A program made the position numbers and the translations under genes. 64,000 nt of DNA from positions 10,602,001 through 10,666,000 of the forward strand of contig NC_062248.1 in the NCBI RefSeq assembly GCF_905475465.1. Reading direction: 5' to 3'. Each line of letters begins with the position of its first letter. Position 1 is the first letter of the stretch. The notes under the pieces were generated by a model that was given only the letters and a program-made list of their open reading frames with translations, was not told where the DNA came from and did not search any database. Of this stretch, positions 1 through 10,500 are shown piece after piece. Origin of the DNA: Pieris napi. Lineage: Eukaryota; Arthropoda; Insecta; Lepidoptera; Pieridae.

Positions 1-1123
1 AAAAAAATTTCTTAACTAATTATTTAAACAATAGAAAATTAAAAAAAACGATTATAAACAATTAAAAATTGTTATTAAGGAAAAAAATTTTTTTTAAAAA
101 TCATAAAATTTTTAATGTCATAAAGTTGTGTTAAAAAAAAATTTTTAAATATTGGTTTAATCAATTTGTTTAAAAAAAATTTATCAACAAATGGCGGGAA
201 TTTTTTTTTTTGCAAATCAATAAATATCTTGTATTAATAAAAAAACGATTATATGATGATTTAGAAAAAAAAAAAATTTTTTAACATCATTACATGGATT
301 TTTAAGTTTTTGTTTAAGTAAAAAAATTGTTATAAACAAAGTATAAATTTTTTTTTAACTTTTATGGCACGATCTTGTTAAGTATGAATGTAAGAAAGGC
401 TCTACGAAGCGAAATATTTTTACGACCATTATTTAAACATTTTTTTTCACTTACAATTAAGACGGTCGTTCGAGAAAATTTCGTTAGTTAACAATTATTT
501 AACTTGTTGAAAAATTAACTTTAAGTAAAATTTTCAACGGGAATAAATTAATTATAGTGTTCAGAACACACCATAATTTTTTCAAATTTAAAAAAAAATA
601 TTCAATACCTTAAATAAATTAATTAATGTGCCGTAGTCGCTTTTGACGCCACGCGCGAATCCTAAAAATGTCACCCGCAGACCTATTTTCAGCGTTAAAT
701 TAACATTATAAATAATGGAGATAGAGTTCTGGGAGTCGGGAGTTTTTTATTGGAAATTTCCTCCTCTTTCAGTATCTTTATTTGAAATTTCTTAAATATT
801 AATAGTTTATTAAATATTGGCAAAAAACTAAATGCCATTTTTTTTTCATCTTTAATGGTCTATAACTTTTGCAATTTTTTATGTGCTAATATACGCTTTT
901 AGCACATTTTTCTAGACGTCATTCCGGATCCAATGAGCTATCGCACATAATTTTAAGAGCAGTATCTCTATTTTGTTCCATTTTCAACTTGTCGACTAGA
1001 CTAATATTAAAAGTGGACTACATACTATGACTAACGGAAAAGCAAAAGTATCTGTGGGTATATGTAAATATGTGTAAGGGTGTGTGAATTAAAAGTGTAT
1101 GAAATAATTAAATTTAAAGTCTA
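1..1123. other. AT-rich intronic sequence, nothing recognised
   Basis: Low-complexity AT-rich sequence with many A and T runs. No exon, ORF or known repeat seen. By position it is part of the Sbf intron after exon w15. Confidence 0.5.
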
Positions 1124-1128
1124 GTTAT

Positions 1129-1321
1129 TGTTCGGAAAGTAACCGAACACCTTGTAAAATAGCATAAGTATATATAGTTAGATCGCCGCCTGCGCGCGAC
1201 TCTTTTCTATAACATCAGTGTATCATCAACCATCACCGCGATCACTCATTAAATTAGTTTTTAAGAGCAAAGCAATCTTTTATTTAAATATCATTAAAGT
1301 GTTTTGGCAGCAGCCCGAACA
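1129..1321 (+). repeat. 5' LTR of BEL/Pao element
   Basis: 193 bp, begins TGTTCGG and ends CCGAACA (7-bp inverted ends). TATATATAG lies about 45 bp in. The first 21 bp also hold an internal CCGAACA, so the LTR start is itself a small inverted repeat. Confidence 0.93.
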
Positions 1322-1325
1322 TTTT

Positions 1326-1340
1326 TGGTCCTTCGAGCCT
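1326..1340 (+). promoter_or_regulatory. primer-binding site of the BEL/Pao element
   Basis: TGGTCCTTCGAGCC starts 5 nt after the LTR, as expected for pairing with a tRNA 3' CCA end. The tRNA was not identified. Confidence 0.55.
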
Positions 1341-1716
1341 CCGTACAGGCGGGACCTGGAACGCGAGTTTTCGTGAAAGTTTCGTGTGTACGAAGTGCTA
1401 GCACCATTGCATTAAATCATCAAGTGCGGTGAGCTACACCAGCTCCCACACATCATACATCACAGCATACATCAGTTCTGGTTCAGCAAGCTAGCAGGCT
1501 TGCTACCAGGGATAGCATCAGCATCAGCATTCGTGAGGTGGCCAGGCAGGCTAACCACACAACAGCATCATTACCTGTGGGCGAGCCAGGCAGGCTTGCT
1601 ACGCAGCAGCATACAGCAGCAGCATACAGCATCGACAGCACCACGCGGGTTCGAGCAACAGCACAACAGTAACAGCATATCAAGTGAGATCTTTCCATAT
1701 TACTGCTTAATCCAGT

Positions 1717-2703
1717 ATGTATCTCGATAATCTTATTGAAAAACAAAAAACAACCTTTGAGGCTCTCGAGTCGTTACAAAGAAATATTAAAAAAGACCCC
1801 GCGGAAAGAAAGTCGCGACCGGACTATGCTAGGCGTAAGTTAGCTAATCTGGAAGACCTGTGGTCTGACTTTCAACAAAATCACATACAGTTGTGTACCT
1901 ACGATGAAATCAAACAGCATCCGTACATTATCAATTCCGAATATCAATTGGCAACAACTTTGTATGAATCTACAAAGGAATTAATCAAGCAGATACAAGC
2001 AAGAGGTTCTGTCCAACAGCCTATATTAGAAAAGGCATCTATTTCTGGTGTAAGGGATCGGGCAGCCTCTCCTCTGTCAGCTAATAAGCCAGCAGCAACC
2101 ATTGTGACTCCAGACGCAGCAGCACAGCATAATCAAGGTTATCAGCCTAGTCAACAGCAAACATCGTCTACATATGAATCAGTACAGCAAGCAGAACCCC
2201 CGAAATCCAACGGAAAACTTCGGGAGCTCCTTAGAAAGCAGATATCAAACTTCAAAGCATTCGAGAGAACCGTTAGCAATATAGATTTAAGTAGCATGTC
2301 CGAAAAATGGGAGTTTGAATACACCCTAAAATCAATACAGCAGCGCTGGTCAACTATAGACTCTCTTCACTGGGAGGTCGACATGTACCAAGAAGGTGAG
2401 GATGAGGTATATCAAAACATATTTTCTAAGCATGAACGAACATACAACGAGTACATCAAATCAATCAACAGCAAATTATGGTCCGTTGCACATCGCGAGT
2501 ATTCTACGCCCAAAATGGATATTCCAGTTTTTACGGGTAACTACCAGCACTGGACCTCATTCAAGGACCTTTTCCTAGAAACAATCGACCGCAACCCGTC
2601 CTTATCAAATGCACAAAAAATGCAGTTTTTGAAGAGCAATGTAAAAGGTGAAGCCGAAAATTTAATTCGTCACCTACAAATCAGTTCCGAAAACTACTCT
2701 ATA
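1717..2703 (+). pseudogene. BEL/Pao gag, N-terminal part
   Basis: 329 codons from the first ATG. The C-terminal third (DIPVFTGNYQHWTSFKDLF and FLKSNVKGEAENLI) is the DUF1759-type gag core of BEL/Pao elements. The N-terminal half is helical and Gln/Ser-rich. The frame breaks where a DNA element inserted after an ATA codon and continues in the same phase at 4312. Gag forms the particle in which reverse transcription occurs. Confidence 0.88.
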
Positions 2704-4308
2704 TGGTAGGGGAGCCCAAGAGGGGATTTCGGGATTTACTAAAGCGCGGCAGATTAATATATAGGGGGATACCTTGTACCCGGTTATGTACCTCCACAAA
2801 ATATGAGGCCCATATATAAGGCCGCACGTGAAGGAGACAGGATCAGTTTAGTAAAAAAAAATTGACCATCAGAAATTCCCGAGCGCGTCAGATTAAGGTA
2901 GGGTGAGTTAATTACATCCTAAAAAGTGTATATTCCACTAATCTGACAATTTGAGAGTGACGGAAAAAAAGGAGAGGGCATCAAAGTTGTAAAAAAAAAA
3001 CGTCATCTCGACATTCTCGAGCGCAGCTAATTTTTTTTTTATTTTGAAGGAAATAATTCAAGAATAATGAAAAATATATAATCTGACGATTTCCGCAAGC
3101 CGAAATAACAAAAATTTGTCGATAAAGTTAAATGCGTGCAGCTGCGTGATGCCTACATTTCCTTAAACCGATCGGAATCTACTAAACGGCGTTCTAAATA
3201 TTTCCCTCAAAATTACATTTCCTGTGAATTTGAACCGATTCGGACCGATAGATTTTGAGAAATTTTGAAAAATCTTAAAAAAATAAGAAATATTTTTTTT
3301 TAAAGTGGTTTCTTTATCGATCAACTTCAAAAACGAATCCGCCTTTGAGCTTAAAAAACCACGTCGATCGCCACCAAGATGGTCAAAAGCGGTTGATTAG
3401 TTCGAGAGATATCGTGAACGAAAGAAACCCGAAAAAGTGTTTTTTCCGGATTACTCCGAAATTTGTGGTTCGATCAATTAAAATTGCAAATTACTTATGA
3501 GGATGATAAAACTGCGTCGAATGCCGCCAACCGCGTGAAAATTGCTTGATCCATTCAAAAGTTATTGCGGTTTGAAAATTCCAAAAATAGTGTTCTATGA
3601 AACTTCTATCAGACTTTCGAGCTGGGAGAGCTCAAATGCATAGAAATGTTATTTCTTTGAACTCAGCGAGCTCAAAATATCAATTTTATTAAGCGCCCAG
3701 GAATGGAATTAGCGGGAAGTTGCAGGGATGGCACTTTAGGTGAACCGTTTTTCAAAATTTTTTGTCAGATCAGGCGAATCCCTCTAGATAATCGTCAGAT
3801 TATGAGACAGTACGTTTAGAACATAAAGATGAACCACATATATCTTAATCTGACGCGCTTGAGTATTTCAAAATTGCGATTTTTTTTTGCAAATTAAGAA
3901 AATGGCTGTGGGTTTGCGTCCCATCGAAATCGTCAGATTAGTGAATGAGAGCTTTTTTTTGGTGCACTTAACACTCCCTTAGAAAATCTGACGCGCTCTA
4001 TAATTTTTATTTTTTTTTCATTTTCAACCCTTAAATACAACCACCCGCATCATGCAAACGATCAGATTAACATACGTACATTATTAAAAATACGTAGGGC
4101 ATTGATGCTATCAATATCTGACGCGCTCGAGGATGTCCATGCAACAGTTTTTTTTTACATATTTAACTATCTATAGCCGCTTCCCCCACCGATGAAAAGG
4201 AATTTATCATATAACATTTTTTTCTTCTTTTTATCTAAGCTTTGCATCCCAATAGGTCTCTACGACGCTCGAGTAAATCCCCATTTAGCATCGTGGGCTC
4301 CCCTACCA
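2704..4308. mobile_element. 1605-bp TIR DNA element, copy 1 (in BEL gag)
   Basis: Perfect 15-bp inverted ends (TGGTAGGGGAGCCCA) with a 3-bp target duplication ATA (2701-2703, 4309-4311). No transposase ORF. At least nine copies of a core ATCTGAC motif occur in both orientations at 2881, 2938, 3079, 3790, 3846, 3928, 3984, 4058 and 4114, several extended to ATCTGACGCGCTCGAG. They look like transposase-binding subterminal repeats. A second copy of exactly the same length lies at 11418-13022, with a few dozen differences by eye. The superfamily is unassigned; a 3-bp duplication fits PIF/Harbinger, Academ or Zator-like elements. Confidence 0.88.
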
Positions 4309-6063
4309 ATATGTTGGGAAATTCTAAATAACAGATATAATAATCAAAGATTAATATTCACATCACACATGAATATTCTGTTCAGTCTCCCAACCATGCA
4401 GCAGCAGTCATTGATCCAGATCAAGAGGATGCATGACACAGCAGTCGAGGTACTTAATGCTATAAAGAACCTAGGTGTCAACATAAGCACCTGGGACCCC
4501 ATCATAGTTCATATCTTATCACAAAAACTCGACACAGAGACCCATGCAGATTACATTGAATCAGTCAAAAATCCCCGTGAATTGCCTATTTTACGAGAGT
4601 TTATCGACTTCTTAGAATTGAAATTCACTACCCTAGAATCGTCTCGCAGAAAACAAGACTTTTCGACTCAAAAAACAAATCAAGGGACTCAACAAACTTA
4701 TTATCAAAATCGAAAACAGCATTTTGAACATCAACCATCAAACAAAACTTTCCCACCGCGTCCCATCATGAAAGCGCTTCACGTATCTACGGGTATCATA
4801 TGTCCATTATGTTCCCAGGCACACGGCATATTCCAATGCAATAATTTCTTGCAAATGCCGTGCGAATTGAAACTTAAAACCGTGCAAAAGTTACAACTCT
4901 GTGCAAACTGTTTGTATTCTCATAAAAATAATAAATGTTATTCAATAAAACGATGTCGTACATGTAATGAAAATCATAACAGCCTGTTACATGACGCCTT
5001 AAGCAAGCAAAAACCAACCATATCAACCGCAAGTACTTCGAAGTCTCACGTTCAACAAAATACCAACGCAGCAACTACGCCCCATGTAGCCGTGGGAATG
5101 GGAACCGAAGTTCTCTTAGCGACCGCAGAAGTCAAAATCACGGCAATCGATGGTTCACAGCAAATAATGAGGGTCCTGATTGACCAAGGATCCCAGATAT
5201 CATTAATTTCGGAAAAGGCTGCTCAATCATTAGGTTTACAACGGCAAAAATGTAACGGCTCTATCTTTGGAGTCGGTCAAAAGCAGAATAATTGCAAAGG
5301 CATGCTCACTATCAAGTGCGCGTCTGTCAACGATGATTATTCATTCGAAACCGAAGTTTTAATTATCAACAACTTAATCAAAAGCTTGCCGAATCACAGC
5401 TTCGATAGACCGTTTCTACCGTATTTAGATAACATAAAATTAGCGGACCCTAATTATAATATGAGTAGACCAATCGATCTACTATTCGGAGCGGATGTCT
5501 ACGCATCTATAATCTTAAACGGGATAGTCAAGGGCGAACATCAATCACAACCAATAGCACAACAAACGCGCCTTGGCTGGATTCTCTGCGGAAACATGCC
5601 CCAATCATTTCACTGCAACGTTGTACTCAGCAACTTCGAAGACCTGAAACAATTTTGGGAGATCGAGGGTATAACGGAGGAGTATTCAATGTCCACAGAT
5701 GATCAACATTGTATTGACTTTTACAAGCAAACAACAAAAAGACTCGAAGACGGACGGTACCAGGTCAGGTTACCAATGACAGAAAATTTTGAAGAGAAAC
5801 TAGGAGAGTCTAAACACATAGCAATAGCACAATATCGAAACATCGAAAAGAAACTAGCAAAGGATCCTAATTTGGCAACAAGTTACAAACAATTCATGCA
5901 GGAATATCTAGACTTAGGTCATATGACACCTTGTATATACATGTATAACGAAAGGGCTTCCCCGGAATGTTATCTCCCGCACCACGGCGTGCATCGTGCC
6001 GACGCGAGCAAATTCCTACGCTATGAGTGGGTCAGCAAAGACGTCGTCTGGGTTCAGTCTTAA
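4309..6063 (+). pseudogene. BEL/Pao gag C-terminus, protease and start of RT
   Basis: Resumes at the target duplication and runs to a TAA at 6063. Visible in order: gag helices (ICWEILNNRYNNQ), a zinc-knuckle-like CPLCSQAHGIFQC with further Cys/His pairs (CANCLYSH, CRTCNENH), an aspartic protease active site LIDQGSQISLIS, and the linker into reverse transcriptase (YLPHHGVHRADAS). The frame is lost around 6030, shortly before the first RT motif, and RT continues in another frame. Reading frames upstream of 4309 belong to the inserted element, not to gag. Confidence 0.85.
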
Positions 6064-6237
6064 TGATTTAATGTACAAAGGTCCGAATTTACAAAAAGAC
6101 TTGCAATCACTAATTTTATCATGGAGACAATATAAAGTCGGCTTCGTCGCCGACATAGAAAAAATGTATCGGAAAATCTTGATATATGAAACCGATCAAA
6201 ATCTTCAAAAAATAGTAAGGAGGAATTCACTAGAGGA
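6034..6237 (+). pseudogene. BEL/Pao reverse transcriptase, N-terminal fragment
   Basis: Frame-shifted continuation with SGSAKTSSGFSLNDLMYKGP and WRQYKVGFVADIEKMYRKI, the first RT motifs of BEL/Pao with the catalytic-type VADIEKMY block. It stops after about 68 residues; the palm with the YxDD motif, RNase H and most of the integrase are absent. Confidence 0.82.
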
Positions 6238-6334
6238 ACCTATCTATTTAACGCCGCACGAGCTACAATATGCAAGTCGGTTGATCATTATCAATGAGCA
6301 AAGATCCGCATTCGCAATCGATATAGAACATTAA
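6238..6334 (+). pseudogene. possible BEL/Pao integrase N-terminal remnant
   Basis: LTPHELQYASRLIIINEQRS resembles the helix before the integrase zinc-binding domain of BEL/Pao pol. It directly follows the RT fragment in the same frame, implying a large internal deletion. Assignment is by memory of family pattern only. Confidence 0.45.
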
Positions 6335-6341
6335 GAGCAAC

Positions 6342-6614
6342 ATGGATGAAATGCCTGAGCTATCGAGCCACGACATACATCAATACTCCATCAGCTACAG
6401 CCTGGTTGCCGCGTGCGCGTGCGCGGCGCTCGTCGTCGCCTGGAGGAGGTGTCGGCGTCGGCGGCGTCTGGTGCTCTCACCGGGCGCGCAACGCAGTGAT
6501 AATAGTGAAATACAATCAGTGGTTCACAATGACATAGACAGACATAGACATAGACATAACATTTATTACAAACAAAAACACACACACATAAACACACGAA
6601 ATAACAATACTTAA
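6342..6614 (+). pseudogene. hydrophobic segment with Arg-rich tail at the end of the BEL/Pao element
   Basis: Up to 90 codons. About 20 hydrophobic residues (YSLVAACACAALVVAW) are followed by RRCRRRRR, as in a membrane anchor with a basic cytoplasmic tail. It could be the end of a pol-fused or envelope-like protein, or chance. The last third is simple repeat (GACATAGACATAG and CA-rich). Confidence 0.35.
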
Positions 6615-6906
6615 AGAAAACATAAAATAAAATAAGACATCACAAACAATAAAAATTAGAAATTAAAATTAAGAAATTTTCTTTTGCCATTCGGTTCGCT
6701 TCTAGTGTGCAATGTGTGTGTACTGTGGTTGTAATGAAATACAATGAAAGTGAAAGTGTTAGTGCGCGAAAGGCATTCTCGATAATCGAAGATAGTGTCG
6801 TGTAACATAAACACTCATTTTTTTATTATTTTTTTATCAGTAAATTTTTTTTCTATCATGTATAATTTTAAGCATTTTGTTTTTTTTCTTCTCCCGCCCG
6901 GGAGCT
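6615..6906. other. 3' untranslated region of the BEL/Pao element
   Basis: AT-rich leader to the 3' LTR with no ORF. Contains AGTGTGCAATGTGTGTG and T-rich runs. Confidence 0.5.
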
Positions 6907-7099
6907 TGTTCGGAAAGTAACCGAACACCTTGTAAAATAGCATAAGTATATATAGTTAGATCGCCGCCTGCGCGCGACTCTTTTCTATAACATCAGTGTA
7001 TCATCAACCATCACCGCGATCACTCATTAAATTAGTTTTTAAGAGCAAAGCAATCTTTTATTTAAATATCATTAAAGTGTTTTGGCAGCAGCCCGAACA
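6907..7099 (+). repeat. 3' LTR of BEL/Pao element
   Basis: 193 bp, no difference from the 5' LTR seen by eye. Followed by the target duplication GTTAT. The sequence just before it (CCCGCCCGGGAGCT) is not a clear polypurine tract. Confidence 0.93.
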
Positions 7100-7104
7100 G
7101 TTAT

Positions 7105-7398
7105 TATAACTAGACTTTTAATTGTATTAAGTAGAATCAACACGTTTTTATCAGAACAAACTAACCTATCATAGTTTCTATCTATTTGTTAAAACAATAT
7201 AATACCCAATACGCATTATTTATCAATCGTGAATTAAAATAACAAATAATAATAATAAAATAATATTATTATATGCCTTAAGAACCAAAATCTGGAGCAC
7301 GTCTTCTAGAAATTTGATTCCCTCAATAGTCATATCTACTGTCATTACAGCTAAAACACTCATTTACGGAAAATTCGGGCGATTACCCGTTTATGTAC
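7105..7398. other. intron between the BEL element and Sbf exon w15
   Basis: AT-rich sequence including an AATAATAATAAAATAATATTATTAT stretch of simple-sequence character. No exon seen. Confidence 0.4.
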
Positions 7399-7504
7399 CT
7401 TATCAACAAATCTGGAGACCATCTTGATAACGTTGTTTCCCGCTTCGCCAGGGTCTGCCTCCTCAAAGCCGGATTCTGCATCAGCACTATCTGATTCCGC
7501 TACA
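7399..7504 (-). CDS. Sbf: Sbf exon w15 (last visible exon)
   Basis: 106 nt. It completes serine, then [20 protein letters not shown] and KMVSRFVDK. Acceptor ACTTCAG; donor GTACAT in phase 0. In SBF proteins the GRAM domain follows shortly after this acidic block. The following intron contains the BEL/Pao element and runs past position 1. Confidence 0.94.
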
Positions 7505-10500
7505 CTGAAGTAAGGAGAACTCTGTTAACTTTTATGAAAAACCAATGCATAGAGGAGTTTTACAAATTTTATAAAAACTGCTTATTTAATTCGACTTAGG
7601 GTCCTTCAAGAAAAGACCGTACCAATTCCTAAAAGGCCGGCAACGCACCTGTCTCCCTTTATGTTAGAGGAACTGTCCACCTGAAAAAACCTTTATAAAA
7701 AACATAAAGAACATTACCTATTGCTAACACTATTAGTGCCTCGATCGTCATCCGGCCGGACATCCGCTCTTCTCCCGGCGCCCTCTAGCGGCAAAAGCAA
7801 GTACACCATACGGTTCGCGTAGTGTATGGCCTGGCTGTATAGGGTCGACTCCTCGCTCGCTATCAGCTCCGCTTGCTTCTCTGGAAGGTACACGTACTAC
7901 AACGATATTCTGACTATTCTTTAGCGTTGGAGATGTTCCGCAAATAGGATAGAATAGATTTCTTAAATTCAGTTGCATTTATTACTGACGATGTTCCGCG
8001 TGAATGAGAGCGCAGTTATGGAGGGATTAAGTTAATTAAAAAGGTTAATTATTAAGTTAATTCTTTAGGCGCATGAGGGTAAAAATTTTAAAAAAACGTC
8101 ACGAAGATGAGCGTTTTTGTCGGAGAAAAGGGAGAGAGCTATTGAGACCGATTGAGAGAGTGAGAAAGGACGAACATAGCATGAAGCATATAGCCATGGA
8201 GTGAGAGTAGGGAGCAATCAAGTGAGAAAGATCGAGAGAGAGAGTGAGATAGAGCGAACGTCGCATCACGCACAGTGACATTGAGCCATAGGTGGGAGAG
8301 AGCTATAATGAGAAAGAGAGTAAGATAGATCAAGAAAAAATACACACTATTGGTTGATGTATTCATTTAGTAGCTACATATTAGAACTTTCGAAGGCAAT
8401 TCTGTCGCAAAACGTCTTGAGCGGTAAACGCTAATTTTTAATTTATTTATATTATCATTAGCACATATACAGTGTGAATATAGATATACAAATACATGGA
8501 GTGATCATATACTGGTACATGATCATCTATTAGGGCTTTTACCTTAGTAATAATTAATTTACAAAGAAGTTTCACTTCTGACATGTGTACTTTGTACGCA
8601 CGCACTTTTTTAGTATTATTGCTTACCGGAAGCCAAGGTCGGCCATATTCTCATCTGTTCGGCCGCTATCTCTAACGCACTTGGCTCTTGTGCCTTCAAC
8701 AATGATATGTATTCTTCATCTTCTCTGAAACAAGATTATCTTTTAGTCTTTTATTTTTAACGCATTATTTGCACAATAACTGTATTTTACGAAAGAAAAT
8801 ATTTGCCAGGACTTTCCCCGGTTCTTCTAAAAGTGAAATGGCAAAAAAAACTGCGCCAAGTTTATGTTAATCACTAACACTACACTATCGTCAAATTTTT
8901 TCTTCTTCTATAAATACTTGTACATATGTCACCGTAAAATTATAATTACCGTTATTTTGTAATTTATCTCGCGAGATTATGAACTGTCGAACGTGCTTAC
9001 GATTAACGTATTATTATTCGGTATATTGTAATCTATCGAAGTGAAACCGTCAAATATGCGGGCCCCGCGCCACCATATTTGTTGGTTAATTAGTTTGTTG
9101 TCGAATGTATGCCGTTCAACGAATCAGCGCGCGAGGTGCGTTCCATTTCACAATTTGACATGTCTTAGACCCAAAAAGTCGTCGGCGTGTGTCAGGCACT
9201 GGAGGCTGATCACCTACTCGCCTATTAGATTGGAAAATGATCATAAATAAAGAGGTTGTAGCGCCACTGTCCACCGCCACACCATTCATTTTTATCACAA
9301 TTCCCTGGTTACAGAACTAGCAGCAATTTCAAAGATTACCTGGGGCTAGGCACCCGTTGGTGATGCGTTGGGCTCGGCAGGTAAAAAGCCTTGATATCTT
9401 TCTGTACGTCTTGATAGAACGCAGCCTCCCAGAACTGCTGACTCGTCCATACTGCATGTTCCTGGAGAGAATTAATATGAACACCAACGAACGTTAACAT
9501 TGAATTTAACTATATTATAAATGCTACACTATTTCTGAGTAACGGGCTATAATTATTGTGAAGATTTATTCTGTTCCCGGAAAAGAACAAAACAAATGTC
9601 AAAAGAACCAATAATGAAACTTCTAGAAAGTACCTATATATAAAGTGGATATGCGGGATCTTTTTAAATGTTAATAAATATTTTAAATACCTGTATACAC
9701 ATATAGGCGTACTGAATGACGCCCGTACACAGTTTTCTGCAGTACGCAGTCGCTAGAGGAAGAACGGCCGCCGCTATCGTGTGCTCGTCCAACGCCGTCG
9801 CTGATTGGAGAGCGCAGTTTAGTAACCTGAAAGAGACATATAATATACAACTTTTGTTTAATGAACTCTCAAAAAGTTCAACCTGTGGTCGTTGGGAATA
9901 CATAAGAAAGAGAAAAGGAGTATTTAAATACCTGTAATCTTTTAGTATGTTTAGATTATTTATTTATTTATTTATTTAATAACAGCACAATGGCCAAACT
10001 TAGACTAAAAAACAATAAACAATACAATAAAATACAATTAAGATTTACAACACAGGGTAGCATTACCCCCCTTATCCCCTCCAGGTACACTCTGAAAGCA
10101 CAGTATACCACCCCCATAAGCTTCCCAAACAGGTCGCTCTCCGGTGAAGAGTCGAGAAACCCATTAAGCAGTGAGAGTAGCCGGGGAATGGGCGCTTGTT
10201 GTCGCTGGACAGTGCGAGCCGAACGCACAGCGAAAAGGTTATGTTTCCGGCAGCGGCAATATTTGTCCGGGACGTATAGCCTCATGATCTCTCCCAGCAA
10301 GTATGCGCTTTCCGTTTCATTCTTAATTACACTCAAACCAAACCTGACCACCGAAAAATCCCTACGAAGCTCTAATGAATTATACCCTAACACCCCCATC
10401 AAGAACTTTGTAGGGTAGAGGTAAGGAAAGAAATTGTATCTTCTTTTATACAGATTTCTCAGGAACTTCTTTTGAACTCGTTCAATCATATCCCCATAAT

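Larger units (their letters stand above)
1129..7099 (+). mobile_element. BEL/Pao LTR retrotransposon, defective
   Basis: Two 193-bp LTRs, identical by eye, flank a gag and partial pol. A 5-bp duplication GTTAT lies at 1124-1128 and 7100-7104. Order: LTR, primer-binding site, gag, zinc knuckles, aspartic protease, start of reverse transcriptase, short integrase-like remnant, hydrophobic tail, LTR. Most of the reverse transcriptase, all of RNase H and the integrase catalytic core are missing, and pol is frameshifted near 6030. Gag is interrupted by a 1605-bp DNA element (2704-4308). Identical LTRs point to recent insertion, so this defective copy was probably copied in trans, unless the losses came later. 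Confidence 0.92.

Noticed and set aside
4192..4308. N-terminal 39 codons of the long ORF at 4192-6063 as part of gag
   Set aside because: They come from the inserted TIR element; gag proper resumes at the target duplication at 4309.
6391..6597. minus-strand ORF with Cys/Val runs and Arg-rich end
   Set aside because: Antisense shadow of the BEL 3' region and its CA-rich simple repeat.
8099..8366. two overlapping minus-strand ORFs
   Set aside because: They read the purine-rich GAGA repeat; Leu/Ser-rich composition is an artefact.
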